Part shown: one piece after another, positions 34,815 to 53,400 of the stretch
How positions within the stretch are numbered: position 1 is the stretch's first letter
Layout of the letters: each line of letters starts with the position of its first letter
NCBI RefSeq assembly: GCF_032884065.1
Contig: NC_088868.1
Location: forward strand, 40,439,677 to 40,503,676
Direction: 5' to 3'
DNA from: Artemia franciscana
Lineage: Eukaryota > Arthropoda > Branchiopoda > Anostraca > Artemiidae
Length of the DNA stretch: 64,000 bases
Program-made: the position numbers and the translations under genes
The notes under the pieces: generated by a model
What the model saw: only the letters and a program-made list of their open reading frames with translations
What the model was told of the DNA's origin: nothing
Database searches by the model: none

Positions 34815-36380
34815 ATAATATTAAGAACCAAAAAATAAAAACCTTAAGAACCAAGAACTTTGAAAGATCTAAAAACAAATGATTCTCTAATAATAACGAA
34901 AGCTGATAAGAGGAATACTGAGGCAATTCTAGAAAGAGATGAATATGATAATAAAATGGAAACAATTCTAGAGGATAGTTCAAATTAAAAAATAATAATA
35001 CAGACCCGACTGAATTGTAAGTAGCAAAATTAAGAAAGGATTTAGCAGACCTTAAGACTAACGAAAATATCTCACCACAAATATATTGTGGTTCCTTCCG
35101 AATAGGAAAATTCCTTATCTTAATTCCTTAATTCCTTATCCGAATAGGAAAATTCCTTATCCGGAAGGATAAGTTCCTTCCGAATCGACCAGTCTACCCA
35201 AGAATATACGGTGTGCCAAAAATACATAAAATTGCTATTCCTCTGAGACTTATAGTGTCGACTACTAGCTCAGCAACTTATAAGATTGAAAAATGGGTAG
35301 TAAAGACACTTAAACCTTTACAACATCACCAAAATTCTTACATTGAAAACTCGGAAATTCAAAAAATAGGTTTATAAATGTTGAAATATCAAACGAATCT
35401 GGGTTGTTTAATTTTGATACAAAATCAATGTATACACATATTCCTTTTGATAAATCTTTTAGTATTTTATCCAAGACACTTGAAGAACATAAAGATGAGG
35501 TAGAGGATTCATCTGCGGGAATCGAAATAGAAACTATATAAAATTTAGTTGAAATAGCTAGTAATTATACGAACTATTTTAAATTTAGAGATAATTTTCT
35601 CCATCAAATTAGGGGTTTACCAATGGGAGGACTTTAAGAATTAACAAATTTAGACCCATATTTGTTAAAACATAAGTTTTGGGGAAGATCTTTGGATGAT
35701 ATTTTAGGTATTTTAAGTCATAGAGAATCTGAAATTACGGGTTTTCTAAAATATTGAAAGTTTTTAGAAGGGGACTTCGTTTTTACACAATTGAAAAAGA
35801 AACAGGCAATAAGTCACCGTATTTGGATATCTGGATAATAATAATAATAATAATAAATTAGCTTTTGGATAATAATAATAATAGCTGGATAATAATAATT
35901 ATTTAATAATAATAATAATAATAATAGATAATAATTATCATTATTAATAATAATAATAATAATAAATTAGCTTTTGGATAATAATAATAATAGCTGGATA
36001 ATAATAATTATTTAATAATAATAATAATAATAGATAATAATTATTATTATTAATAATAATAATAATAATAAATTAGCTTTTGGATAATAATAATAATAGC
36101 TGGATAATAATAATTATTTAATAATAATAATAATAGATAATAATTATTATTATTAATAATGATAATAATAATAAATTAGCTTCTTCAATTTACCGTAAAC
36201 CGACCAACAATAACCACTATTTGTCTTTCATGTCAAATCACCGAATCCAAGTAAAAAGAGGAGTCCTAGTTCATAGGGCATTACATTAGCATCACCAGAA
36301 TACACAAGTAAGGAACCAATTTCCATTAAGGACATTTTAATAGGTAATAGATACCCTGAATGTTTTATTAAACAGGGTAT
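34815..36380 (+). mobile_element. Penelope-like element copy 1, broken
   Basis: Plus-strand pieces in the order expected of a Penelope-like RT: SLIITKADKRNTEAILERDE (from 34,878), PRIYGVPKIHKIAIPLRLIV (about 35,197), FNFDTKSMYTHIPFDKS, LPMGG, KFWGRSLDDILGIL and, after an expanded AAT-rich block (35,835-36,178), KLASSIYRKPTNNNHYLSFM. IYGVPKIHK and YRKPT are signature Penelope-like motifs. Several breaks make it inactive. No GIY-YIG endonuclease part is seen before the zinc-finger duplication begins near 36,385. Confidence 0.85.
35835..36178 (+). repeat. Three ~106-bp AAT-rich units inside the Penelope-like copy
   Basis: AAATTAGCTTTTGG starts at 35,855, 35,964 and 36,070, and a fourth, variant AAATTAGCTTCTTC at 36,173 (steps of 109, 106 and 103). 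Each unit is mostly (AAT)n on one side and (ATT)n on the other, so single strands can pair. The last junction continues into the element's KLASSIYRKPT sequence. Confidence 0.9.
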
Positions 36381-36973
36381 CCTTAAGGTATACGCTTTTT
36401 GTTTTATACCAATACAAACAATAAGGAAATCTTCCAAGACCGTTCTGCAGGCCCACTGGAGGAGACAATTGTGTATAACACTTTTTCATATCAATTTATA
36501 GCCTAGCTTAAATTAGAATATTCAATATCTAACCTTTTCCTCAAAAAATGTTGTAGTGTGCTCCTATGTCTAAACTGCAAAAAATTAAATGTTAGTATTT
36601 TTATTAAATCAAAATGTGTTTGAGCCAATCCAAAAAAACAAACACTTCCAAATGTTCTCAGTAATAATAAACTCACTCACCTAATAAAAACTAAATGTCC
36701 CTTATATTACATAGTAGTGAAACTTATATATTTAGTTAATTAAAAAGGGCAGAGTATTCCAACAACATTAGAAAAGAAATATGAGACTGAATTAAAGTGA
36801 AACGAAAAAAGCGGAAAAGAAGATAATTTAGGAAATATAGTTTGTAAGCATCGTCTAGTCTTGAATATACTCTCGAATTCAACTCCAGATATATTGTGAT
36901 ATGAAGTGCGGTTCCACAAAGAGGTAAGGTATAAATTGATGATTGAAATGAAATATTTCTTAAATAAATCAGA

Positions 36974-38328
36974 TTACAAAGAATTTTCGCTAGTATGAGT
37001 TCTTTGATGACGAGATAGTTGGGCTTTTAGACAGAATGTTTTCCCACATACATCACATTCGAAAGGTTTTTCTCCGGTATGAGTTTTTTTATGATAACAA
37101 AAACTGGAACTTGAAGTAAAACATTTATTACATATATCGCATTTGAAAGGTTTTTCTCCGGTATGAGTTCTCTGATGACCAGATAGTTGGGCTTTTACAC
37201 AGAATGTTTTCCCACATACATCACATTCAAAAGGTTTTTCTCCAGTATGAGTTTTTTTATGATTATATAAACTGGGACTTGAAGTGAGGCATTTATCACA
37301 TATTTCACATTTGAAAGGTTTTTCTCCGGTATGCGTTCTTTGATGACCAGATAGGTAGTCTTTTCGGAGGAATGTTTTCCCACATACATCACATTCGAAA
37401 GGTTTTTCTCCGGTATGAGTCCTCTGATGACCAGATAGATGGGCTTTTAGATAGAATGTTTTCCCACATACCTCACATTCGAAAGGTTTTTCTCCAGTGT
37501 GAGTTTTTTTATGATTAGATAAACTGGAGCTTGAAGTGAAGCATTTATTACATATTTCGCATTCAAAAGGTTTTTCTCCGGTATGAGTACTTTGATGATA
37601 AGATAGGTGTTTTTTTCTAAGGAATGTTCTTTCACACATATCACATTCGAAAGGTTTTACTCCAGTATGATTTTTTTTATGATCAGTTAAGCTGGAACTT
37701 GAAGTAAAGCTTTTAGTACATATTTCGCATTTGAAAGGTTTTTTGCCGGTATGAGTTCTCTGATGACGAGATACGTCGGTTTTTGAACAGAATCCTTTCC
37801 CACATATGTCACATTCGAAAGGTTTTTCTCCGGTATGAGTTCTTTGATGATAAGATAGGTAGTCTTTTCGGAGGAATGTTTTCGCACACACATCACATTC
37901 GAAAGCTTTTTCTCCAGTATGAGTTTTTTTATGATAACTAAAACTGGAACTTGAAGTAAAGCGTTTATTACATATATCGCATTTGTAAGGTTTTTCACCG
38001 GTATGTGTTCTCTGATGACGAGATAGTTGTGCTTTTTGACAGAATGTTTTCCCACATACATCGCATTCGAAAGGTTTTTCTCCGGTATGAGTTCTCTGAT
38101 GACGAGATAGGTCGTAATTTGAACTGAATGTTTTCCCACATACATCGCATTCGAAAGGTTTTGTCACATCTACAGCAAATATATCAATGTGATTTGGCAT
38201 CTCTTGGGATTGTTGACAATCCAAATTCACTTCTTGTTTTAGACATACTCTTGCAAGTTCAGGCATACTGGATAATCCACACACTCTTTGGCTGATATCA
38301 TTATCATAGGATGTTGTAGCAGTAAGAA
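36974..38328 (-). CDS. Zinc-finger gene 2, last coding exon: 14 C2H2 fingers
   Basis: Paralogue of gene 1. The acceptor ATTATTCTAG precedes 38,328 and the reading frame enters in phase 1, exactly as in gene 1. The leader reads LTATTSYDNDISQRVCGLSS and then QQSQEMPNHIDIFAVDVTKP. Fourteen complete 28-residue fingers follow, all with C2H2 ligands, linked by TGEKP (one TGKKP, one TGVKP, one TGEKA). The A/B order is A A B A A B A B A A B A B A, against A A B A B A B A B A B B B in gene 1, so fingers were gained, lost or converted since duplication. The protein ends HTSENSL. Expected role: nuclear sequence-specific DNA binding (family knowledge); the target is not predictable by eye. A start at 38,284 would be internal to this exon; the real start should be in an upstream exon. 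Confidence 0.92.
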
Positions 38329-40406
38329 CTAGAATAATATTAAATTTACTTAAAATAAATCATAAGTAACACATTTTTATCATATCATTCATTTGGTACA
38401 CAACTCTGGTTTTAGCATTCCTAACGTTACACAGTTGCCATAAATTTAATATTAATCACTTTTACCGCGATGATTAATTTATAAAAGTCAGTATAAGACA
38501 TTAATTTTATTACACTATTGTTTCTTAATTCCGTTTTATTTGTAGTTCTTCAGCTTGAGTTAGTACATAAATTTACTTAAATGTGGTTGGTCCTTAAAAA
38601 CATCTCCCTTTAGAGAAATAAATATATCACTATTATTTATTTCAACTATATTGAAGAAATTATTTTAGTCTAATTTTCATAAGACTTGTGAGCAGCTATA
38701 ATAACCAAGAGGAAGATCCAACAAATGAAAATTTATAAATGTTAGTAACGAATCATCCTCAAAGATGCAAAGAATCTGCGTAATACAAAGGTAGCGTGGA
38801 ATTAGGAATAAAAAAAAACTAAATATATGACATCAGGCTTTTGCAAAGCAATGTTTTTTAGGGAGGGGGATACAAAAAAATGTTTAATTGGTTCTTTCGT
38901 TCAGGGTTTGAGATAGGGCCGAGAAGTGTTTTAAAAATTTTCTAAAAGATGCATCAAAAATCTTTTAATATACATTTGTGTTACGTTTTTACAACTCGGA
39001 CCAAATTGGAGGGGAGGGGGGGTCAAACCTAGCAGCCCCTCCCCCTTTGGATATAGCCTTGATTGTGTATCTAAAACCCGGTTTCCTAACAAGTATGAAC
39101 CATGGATGGATGATAGACTATCTATCAATAAGTGAAAATGAAATCATTTTTATACAATCCTCAATAGGGATTATGCCAGATTTGCCTCTCACTCAGACTA
39201 TCTGTCTAAGCTCTTTTCTCCAATTAGCCATGGCTTGATAGCATTTGGATTTTAATTCAAAAGTCAACAGACTCCGTCGTACATCAGCAAAAGTATTTCT
39301 GCTGAGGTTAGTAAAATAAATGTGAAAATTGTGAATCCCTGTTACTAAATATTATAAAAATTATGATTCTGTAAATGATCCTTCAAAATGAAGAAATATG
39401 TATAAAAAATTGGATAATTAATAAATTTTAAATTTTATTTCTCTTAAACAAAGAGGGTTACTTGTGCTTTATTCTGTAGGCTGTATCACTTTCTTAATTT
39501 TTTTTCTTTTATTTTACATCGAAAGAAAATTATGTGAAATCAAGAAGCAAAAGTTGACAATGCAAGTGCAAATTTTCAGGCGCTAAACAAAAACAATTTT
39601 GAGCAAAATGAACATTTGTGCTGTTTCGTCTTTGGAATCTTTGTTAACATTGATAAATTTAACCACTAAGGGAGGGGTGGGAGATGAATATACGAAGCTT
39701 CCAAAAATGGAGGAGGGGAGGGGTCTAAGAATATTTTTGTAGTGAGAGGCCTTGAAACAAAAAACTCATTTCTAGTTCCATTTTTATCAATTTTTTTCTC
39801 GAAGTATCCTTCATGTTGGTCTTTGGATGACTTAAATATAAAGAAAGATACGATAGTTATGCTTATGCGTCACTTAAATATTCTGAAAAGGAATAGCAAG
39901 AAGAAGGAATTGAATTCACTCCAGAATTCCTTAATTCAATTGATACTGCAGATTTTCCACCCCATGACTTAAATATAAGGAAAAATACGATAGTTATGCT
40001 TATGCGTAACTTAAATATTCTAGAAGGGACGTGTAATAGAAACCACCTAATTATTACTGGATTATGTTTAAACATACATTAAACGACTTTACTTGCTTTA
40101 TTAACTACTTATTGCAAAAAACTATACATACACACAACGGCCCAGGGAAGGCTCACACAGCCTGATGTTGGACGGCTAAGTTATAATGAACTGCTATAAT
40201 TTTACCATAGGTTTTTGTTTTCTAATAATTAGAATATTCCAGGACTATTGTTTACAAGATGTTTCATTTCAATTGTAACAAGTACACTCAAGTTCAAAAA
40301 ACACACATCTTCCACACCCTGCCACAATTTACAAGGAAGAGCAAGATTCACCTTTTCATTTTGAAGACACAAAAAACAGAATAAGTTCAGGATATCTTAA
40401 GCATAC

Positions 40407-40577
40407 CTTTGTCTATGTCAAAGCTTGCCTCGGGTTTAATATGATTAGCGTCAAGTTTATAATTTTCAGATATTCCAGGAGAAATTGCACTCAGATTGGC
40501 TTCAAGTTCCATAAATAGTATAGGATGTGGACTTCCAAAAATATCTTCATTATCATTTGAGGAGGTATCTCCAAGTT
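40407..40577 (-). CDS. Zinc-finger gene 2, coding exon 2 (57-codon N-terminal domain)
   Basis: Counterpart of 21,787-21,957: the same 171 nt, acceptor TTTTTGTAG, donor GGTATGC, phase 1 at both ends. It encodes ELGDTSSNDNEDIFGS, then ILFMELEANLSAISPGISE and ends FDIDK. The DIFGS...ISE core is the best conserved part against gene 1. It joins in frame to the finger exon across a 2,078-nt intron. The upstream exon carrying the ATG was not found; homology to the gene 1 intron runs to about 43,050 and stops before an N gap. Confidence 0.8.
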
Positions 40578-41739
40578 CTACAAAAATCAGAGTAAAAACC
40601 ATATAAAAACGGTCAAAACAATAGAAGTCTGTCATTTATAACACATTTAGAATTCCAAATATTTTTAAATGGTACTTAATAGAGTAAAGTTGAATTGATT
40701 CAATCGACATCTAGAGACCTCGTCAAATAAGAAGATAAAAGTGAATGAAAAAGAGATAATTTTAAAACACAAAGAAGGTTGGGAGGATAATCACCAATAA
40801 CCATAAGCTGTTTCGAAAAGTTTCTTCACTATGGTTGAAGACATAGCTGCTACCCAGGAAAGAATAAACTCCAACCCTTAGCAGCAGAATACCTAAGACT
40901 AGTCTTGAAAAAAATCTGACCAACCAGGAAAATGAGACCTTTTACCCTGATTGGAGACCTCGGGTGACTATGCTGATATCCCAGAGTAGGGACTATTATT
41001 TCGAACTATGCTGATAGTAAAAGCTTGCAAGGAAACATAGTTTAAGCAAATGAAAAAAAAAACTATAAATTCGCAACGAATGGGAATGGAAAGATCACCA
41101 TAGGAATTACTATTGTCACTGAAGATTTTAAGCCACTGCTATTAAAAACCCAAGAAAATCCTACTTTAGGCTGCGGGTCGCTGATGTCTCTTTGTGTGTA
41201 CCTAGCATTCTTTTGATATAAACATGGTTCAGAGCCTCGGCAGTAGGTTTACAGTCTCCTGTCTCGACTAATTCTCCTCTTAGCCCCTTTAGAAGCTAAA
41301 ATACTCGTTTTGATAAAAACATCCAAATAAAAAATAACACTAGGTTTACCCCCTGAAAGAAACAGCTTCCCGACAAGCCTATTACGGTACCTTACGCCAA
41401 AATGAAACGATAATTATATCATTTTCTCAACAAATTCGAAACCTGTTGTTGTTTCAATGACTTTTAACTAATTAACTATCTAAAAAAAAACAATATAAAA
41501 CAAATTTAAAAAATTCAAGGTTTGACGGAGTAAAATATCGGCTAGAAAGATAAATTAAATTGTCATCTTACGTTGCAACAATAAAACTAAGAGAAAAACA
41601 ATGTACTAACAATTTCGAATAATAAATGGACGTCTGTAGGCCTATACCATTTTGAGCTATGTCTCCCCCAGCAGGCACAGTAAGGGGTGAGAAATAAATT
41701 GCTGATTTTTGAATCTTACTTAATACTCCAAGGTTTTCT

Positions 41740-42480
41740 TTTTGCTGGGATGTTGCTAATGCAATCTTTCATAATCCACGTGTACATAGTGTGTTTGGTT
41801 CAGTTCGGCATACCTTTAAAATACCCTAAAAACTTAACGTTAATATTTTAAGTATTTACTTAATATTATATATGGAGTATTTAATATACAATAATATATA
41901 TTATAATAGTATTTATAATAGTAATTTGTAATTTATAATAGTATTTAATAGTAATCTATAATAGTATTTCTTTAATAATAACGTTACAAACTAGTTTTCC
42001 TGAAAATTTTAACCTAATATCCTTAGTACTAACAATAGTACTAGTTGCAGTAGTAGAACTAATAGTATAAGCATTGGAAGTAGTCCTATAGAAGCACTGG
42101 TAGCACTAACATTAACATTGTGCCTTTTTGGTCTAGGCTAGTAAAAAAAAAGAAAAAAAAGAGAGAAAAAAAGAAGAAAAGCAAATCATGAAATATTGCT
42201 TATACATCGTTTTGATAACCCACATTTTTATATTGCCCTTTGATTTAGTCTAAAAACAACTTCAACATTCCTCCGAAATTCTATCTCAATTACCATTACT
42301 CTTAGTAATAGTGAAAATAATAGCAGTAGAAGTACTATTAGCACATTTACATTTTCGCATTACATAGTACAGTTTTATTAGTTCAAGATCCCCCTCAATA
42401 TGCCCTGAAAGTTACAACCTAATGCTCTAAGCTGTTTCTGAGATATTTCTGATATGGCCTCTTCACAGCCTACTATAGAT
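41740..42480 (+). repeat. Family E segments and AGT-rich tracts in intron 1 of gene 2
   Basis: TTTGGTTCAGTTCGGCATACC (41,797), AGTAGTAGAACTAATAGT tracts (42,020-42,110; 42,300-42,345), CCTCAATATGCCCTGAAAG and TAAGCTGTTTCTGAGATAT (42,395-42,445). Between them is AT-rich sequence with repeated ATTTATAATAGTA (41,890-41,975). Confidence 0.5.
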
Positions 42481-43513
42481 TACTCCCTACCATAGATACT
42501 ATAGACTACTCCAGTGATATAGCTGTTGTGCTTTTTTTTTGTTGATTTTTGAATTAAAATGGAATAATTGTGGGCATCAAGTCATGGCTGATTGTAGAAA
42601 AAGCCAAGACAGATATTCCAATTGAGTGATAAGCAAACCTGGCATTAATTCCCCCCTTATTAGGATTGTATAAAAAGGAGGTTAGTTTATTTGTTAAGAG
42701 ATTAACAAATTTATGTTAATAGATTTAATGTTCTAAGATTCAAATCTATGTTAATAGATTTGAGCGCCACTCTAAATGAAATTCACCAAAATGTCGGTCA
42801 AACAGTCAATCATAGAAAGCACAATAACAACTTAAAGAATACTTTTAGGAAAACTTGTAGCCACTTCATTAGATAAAACAACTGTTTCAGCCACTGGAGA
42901 TAAGAAGGAGCATTTAATTTTGAAATAAACAAGTAATTTAAAATCAATATTAGCCTATATTTGTTGTTTGTTTTCTGGTACTCTAAAAATGACTAATAAA
43001 CCCAATATGGCTCATGTTTGGGATCTACCAAAGCTGTGGGAGGGGGACCAGAGAATTTTTAATATCTCAGCTCTAGCTGGTTCCTAAAAAAATCACAGAT
43101 ACGAATTTTTAACAACCTGCAAGTACATGGTGTTTTGTTTTAGTTCACTACTCTCCTCAAAATTCCCTAGAAGCTCCACCAAAATACCCCTTTTTGGTTT
43201 GAATCCCAGAGATCAAAGATGTCCTTTTTCCCTGATAACAAATACTATATGTAAATAGTGGGGACACTGCATAGCTTACATCCTTGCTCTGAGGGCTGTG
43301 GGGGATGGAAATTTCAAAAGACATAATGATTGGACCTTTGTTAAGCAAAATAACTATCTCAGAATTTTATGAGGGGGCAAGTTGCCCTATAATCGCTTTT
43401 GACTCTTATAAAAAGTACTAGAACTTTCAATTTCCAATCAAATAAACTTTTTTCGAAATTTCTAGAACAGCTCCTTCCATATGAAGTGCCTTTGTAAAAA
43501 CTAATGAGAAAAA

Positions 43514-43613
43514 NNNNNNNNNNNNNNNNNNNNNNNNNNNNNNNNNNNNNNNNNNNNNNNNNNNNNNNNNNNNNNNNNNNNNNNNNNNNNNNNNNNNNNN
43601 NNNNNNNNNNNNN
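43514..43613. other. Assembly gap of exactly 100 N
   Basis: A run of 100 N, the usual placeholder for a gap of unknown size. It follows the end of the zinc-finger duplication by about 460 nt. Confidence 0.99.
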
Positions 43614-44373
43614 GGATTTTTTTGTTTACACAGACAAACAAAGAAAGGAAAATCTATAAGAAGGATTATATCCTGAAAACTTTTTGGAAAGGTTATTCTG
43701 TATCCTAAAATAAATACTTTGTGATTCTCGACATCTTTTGTTTAGGCTTTTAGAACATTAAGAAGCAATATTAACCTTAAAAGTTTCATTTTCAGGCAGT
43801 AGTGCCCTCTTTGAAGGAAAAATATTATTTTATGGCATACATTGGAAGATGACGTTGCAGCACAGCCGCAGAATCTTTGCTTTTACTTTAAAAGTGTCCT
43901 AGACAGCGTGACTTCCTTCAAGTAAGATCTTTCTCATCCTTCTATGACTACTTGTTCTGAAAAATAACCCCCAAGGCGAAAAGTAAGATAAAAAAAACCG
44001 ACATGAATCGTTGGTTTCGTTTCGGCCCAACGCCATTTTTGAGGGATTCAAGAATTCTTCCGATTCTAGAGAATTCTTACACTTTGTTTTTTTTTATACT
44101 AAGCTTTTACTATTAAGAATAATTGAAATAATATGTACCATTGATTTCTTACTAGACAGTTTTGTAATTTACATAAATATAATATTTGCACACAAAAAAT
44201 ACATCTGATAGGTCTTTATTGTATTTTGTAGGAAAGGGTACGGACAAAAGAAACAAATTTGCAAAGTGTTGTAGATTTTTCATGTATCTGTCTGACATTG
44301 CAGTGACCAATTCCACTCATTCTTAATTTTTGTCTTATTAGAATCCTATCAATATCTTTGTTTATGTGCAATC

Positions 44374-44545
44374 ATCATTCTAACCTTTTGTCTCTAACTT
44401 AAATCTTGTTTTAATCATAATCAAGATTAGATTTAATATCAAAAGCTTCTGCACGGCCCAAATTGTCCAAGACAATTTCATATCTTAATAATTTTGTTAA
44501 ATATTCTTATTTAGATGTTTAAATATTTGTGGGGTTTTCCTCTTG
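44374..44545 (+). repeat. Direct repeat, unit 1 (~170 bp) upstream of the retroelement
   Basis: ATTCTAACCTTTTGTCTCTA through ATGTTTAAATATTTGTGGGG recurs at 45,039-45,200 with small changes. The second copy runs straight into the RT region. Confidence 0.85.
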
Positions 44546-45038
44546 TTTAATTTGACAGTAACGACTGAAAAAGGAATGTTAAACTGTACAAAAATATAAT
44601 AAAATAGAATGATGATAAAATGAAGCATACCACAGTGTGAAAGCATTGGCATGGTTGAAAGTGAAAATAGAATTCAGCAAGTGCAATAATTCTTATGCAA
44701 GGATCAAGGTCTTTTGTGGGTCAAAATCCACACAATTTTAATTTTTTTAACATTTACCATTTCTTAGGGTCGTCTATCGTTTGTAATTCTTATTTAAACA
44801 CCAGCTATTATCGATATTATTTGAGTTCAGTTCCATTTATTTTTTCAATTAGATATACACAATATACTATGTATTTATCTGGCAGAGAGACCAATTTGTT
44901 TTGCACAGACAAATCAACTAAAGTGAAAAATAGCGATTCATAAGGATAATCAGTCAAAGAAAAAAGAAAGTGAAAAAAGAATAGCACAATATTAATCACT
45001 CATCATGCCATAGCAGACATTTCAACCGAAGACAAACA

Positions 45039-45199
45039 ATATTCTAACCTTTTGTTTCTAACTTAAATCTTGTTTTAATCATAATCAAGATTAGATTTAA
45101 TATAAAAAAAAATCAGCACGGCCAAAATTGTCCAAGACAATTTCATATATCAATAGTTTTTAAATATCATTATATGGATGTTTAAATATTTGTTGGGTT

Positions 45200-45200
<1 letters not shown>
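45039..45200 (+). repeat. Direct repeat, unit 2 (~165 bp) next to the RT region
   Basis: Partner of 44,374-44,545, offset 665 bp. It could be a terminal-repeat-like piece from a partly tandem Penelope-type insertion, or a simple local duplication. Confidence 0.85.
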
Positions 45201-51254
<6,054 letters not shown>

Positions 51255-51839
51255 ACCTGTGCACGCTTAATTTACTAATTAAATCAGATAATAACGAATT
51301 CACATAAACTAATTAAATCACATAATAACTAATTCACATAAACTAATTAAATCACATAGTCAAGAGAGAGAAAAAAAAACAGTAACATGCATAATACTCA
51401 CGAGGAACCTACTCTCATCCTGAATCTCAATGAAGAGAAACCCTTTGGCCTAAGATTCAAATGACAAAATTAATTCAGAGCCCTAGTGCTGTCCGGGTGG
51501 CTATTAGATAAGGGTACAACCATGCGTCATTCCAAATGGTATGACTGCACTGTATAGTATTATAATTTATAAGCTTATCGGAATTCAATGTGTGATACAG
51601 ATCATAAAACAAAGTAGAAAAAATTCCATAAAATATATTGTTGTAACCTGTCTAATGGTACTGATTTTTTCCAGTAGTGGACTAACCTGACATGAGCCCA
51701 GTTTGCTGGTTTTTACGATGACAGTTGAGTTACTTTACTGCTGGTTTAGTTGAAGGCAGTAGTTTGTTTGACACTTGAAGAAAGAATGGCAAAGTGTTTG
51801 CCAGTTGCTGATAGTAGAGTTATACTATAATAGTTGTTA

Positions 51840-53400
51840 CATTCTGCTTTGATTCCTTTCTTCTTTTACACTGGCAGAAGTAAGCCTGTCTTCCAGTCAC
51901 ATGGGATCATTTCTGAGTGCCAAAAAGTAATAAACAGTTTTTTCATCCAAATGTTTATGGATGGATCGCTGTTCTTCACAACCTCTGATGTCAGGCCAAA
52001 CCCATCCGACACCTTATTGTTTTTCAGCTCTGGGACAGTAGCTCCAATCTCTATTGCTGTATATTTAGAGTTAATGGGGGAAGGAGTAGCATTGGGATCA
52101 ATACCAGTAGGCTTGTTGTCAATTTTGTCGGATGGCTCTGGGCTTAATAGCTTCTCGAAGTAGTCTACCCACTGGCGGAGGCACTGTGACTGGTCGTAAA
52201 TATTTTTGCCACTGGCGTTTCGGAGATACCCCGTAGTCTGGGTATATTGACCTGAGAGCTGACATATAATCTTTTATTTGGCTCCTTTGTCCTTTTTTGA
52301 CAGTTTCGTGAAGCTCGCTTTCTTTTTGTCAATAAAGCCCTAACAATTTTTTTTTTGGAATTATTTTGCGCTCTTTATCTAATTGCCTGTATGCTGTCCT
52401 GTCCCCATAAAGGTGGGTTACCCGTCTGCAACCAATTCAGTCTTCCTACGTGGCTTCACTCCGTGAATACTAGTTGCGACTGAAAGAACATTCCCTTTGA
52501 TGGCCTTCACTATCAACGCCATCCTTAAGGACCTCAAAGTGGTTGAATATTTTGACATTTTACGACTCATCCAGGGCAGGCTCTTAAAGGACACGATAGG
52601 TATCAATTTTTGAGATGTTTGGCTGGTTTTTGAAGCTTTGATGTGAAGCATTACTTCGGCTGCAACACGCCTATGGTTGGTGCTCCTAATTTTAGGAACT
52701 TGGAAGGTGTAGAAATTCCACACATACGACAGCCATCACTGACGTATGATGGTGTAGTCGGTCATCTTCTTTGTTGATCCATCATTGTTGATTGAATTGA
52801 TACGACTCAGCCAGGGCAGGTTCTTGCTGGATACAAAAAGTATTAATTTTTAAAATATTTGGCTGTTTTTTGTAACTTTAAGGCGATGCCTGATTTTGGC
52901 TGCAGCAAGATTGTAACTGCAACCTATGGTTGGTGTTCTTAACTTTAGTGGCTTCGTAAATATGAAAATTCTGCTTATACGACAGCCATCGCTGGTGCTT
53001 GATGGTGTAGTCGATCATCTTCTTCGTTGGTCAATCATTGTTATACCAGCTATACTTGGCTAAGTTGAGTCTTTGGAACCATGAGTTGAAAACTCTAATA
53101 TTCTCTCCTTGTGGTCATTTAGGCTATCTACCGTTACTGGTCCAACGGCAAATCCCACAGATGACACTCATTTTCAATGCTAGCATTTATATCTCCTAGA
53201 AAGCCAAGGTAATCATGGGAGGTACTAACAAGGTTTACGAACATAATAAGGCATAAAAATTATCCTGATCTTCTTCCTTGGCTTCAATTCTTGGGACACA
53301 ACAGGTCATGATGGTTATTTTTCATGTTCCCCATCGAGTCTTGCTCTCAGGTGCCTGGATGTTATTAGTGCTAATGACAGGAGGCATGTGTTTTCAGGAA
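51840..53400 (-). mobile_element. Decayed LINE, endonuclease to RT start
   Basis: Read on the minus strand from 53,400 down: an endonuclease region (MTCYVPRIEAKEEDQDNFYA), WFQRLNLAKYSWYNND, TKKMIDYTIKHQRWLS and a ...TNHR motif near the DH catalytic site, then the linker and the RT start (WVDYFEKLLSPEPSDKID, ELKNNKVSDGFGLTSEVVKN, WHSEMIPCDWKTGLLLPV near 51,855). It stops there; palm and YADD are missing. Around 52,690-53,030 the TKKM(I/T)DY...TNHR segment occurs twice, about 260 nt apart. Many stops. Confidence 0.8.

Larger units (their letters stand above)
36385..43050 (-). repeat. Segmental duplication, copy 2 (zinc-finger gene 2 plus flanks)
   Basis: Partner of 15,815-24,800. It is shorter because it lacks the intron tandem repeats of copy 1 (the 1.05-kb and 426-bp duplications in intron 2, the 44-bp minisatellite and the 240-bp array in intron 1). 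It contains its own insertions, for example family E and AGT-rich repeats at 41,740-42,480. Homology fades after about 43,050, shortly before the assembly gap. Confidence 0.78.

Noticed and set aside
37195-38145. Minus-strand ORFs overlapping the finger arrays (also 16,947-17,144 and 17,187-17,564)
   Set aside because: Alternate-frame shadows of the zinc-finger repeat.
51834-52163. 109-codon plus-strand ORF
   Set aside because: It is antisense to the decayed LINE reading on the minus strand, which explains the region better.
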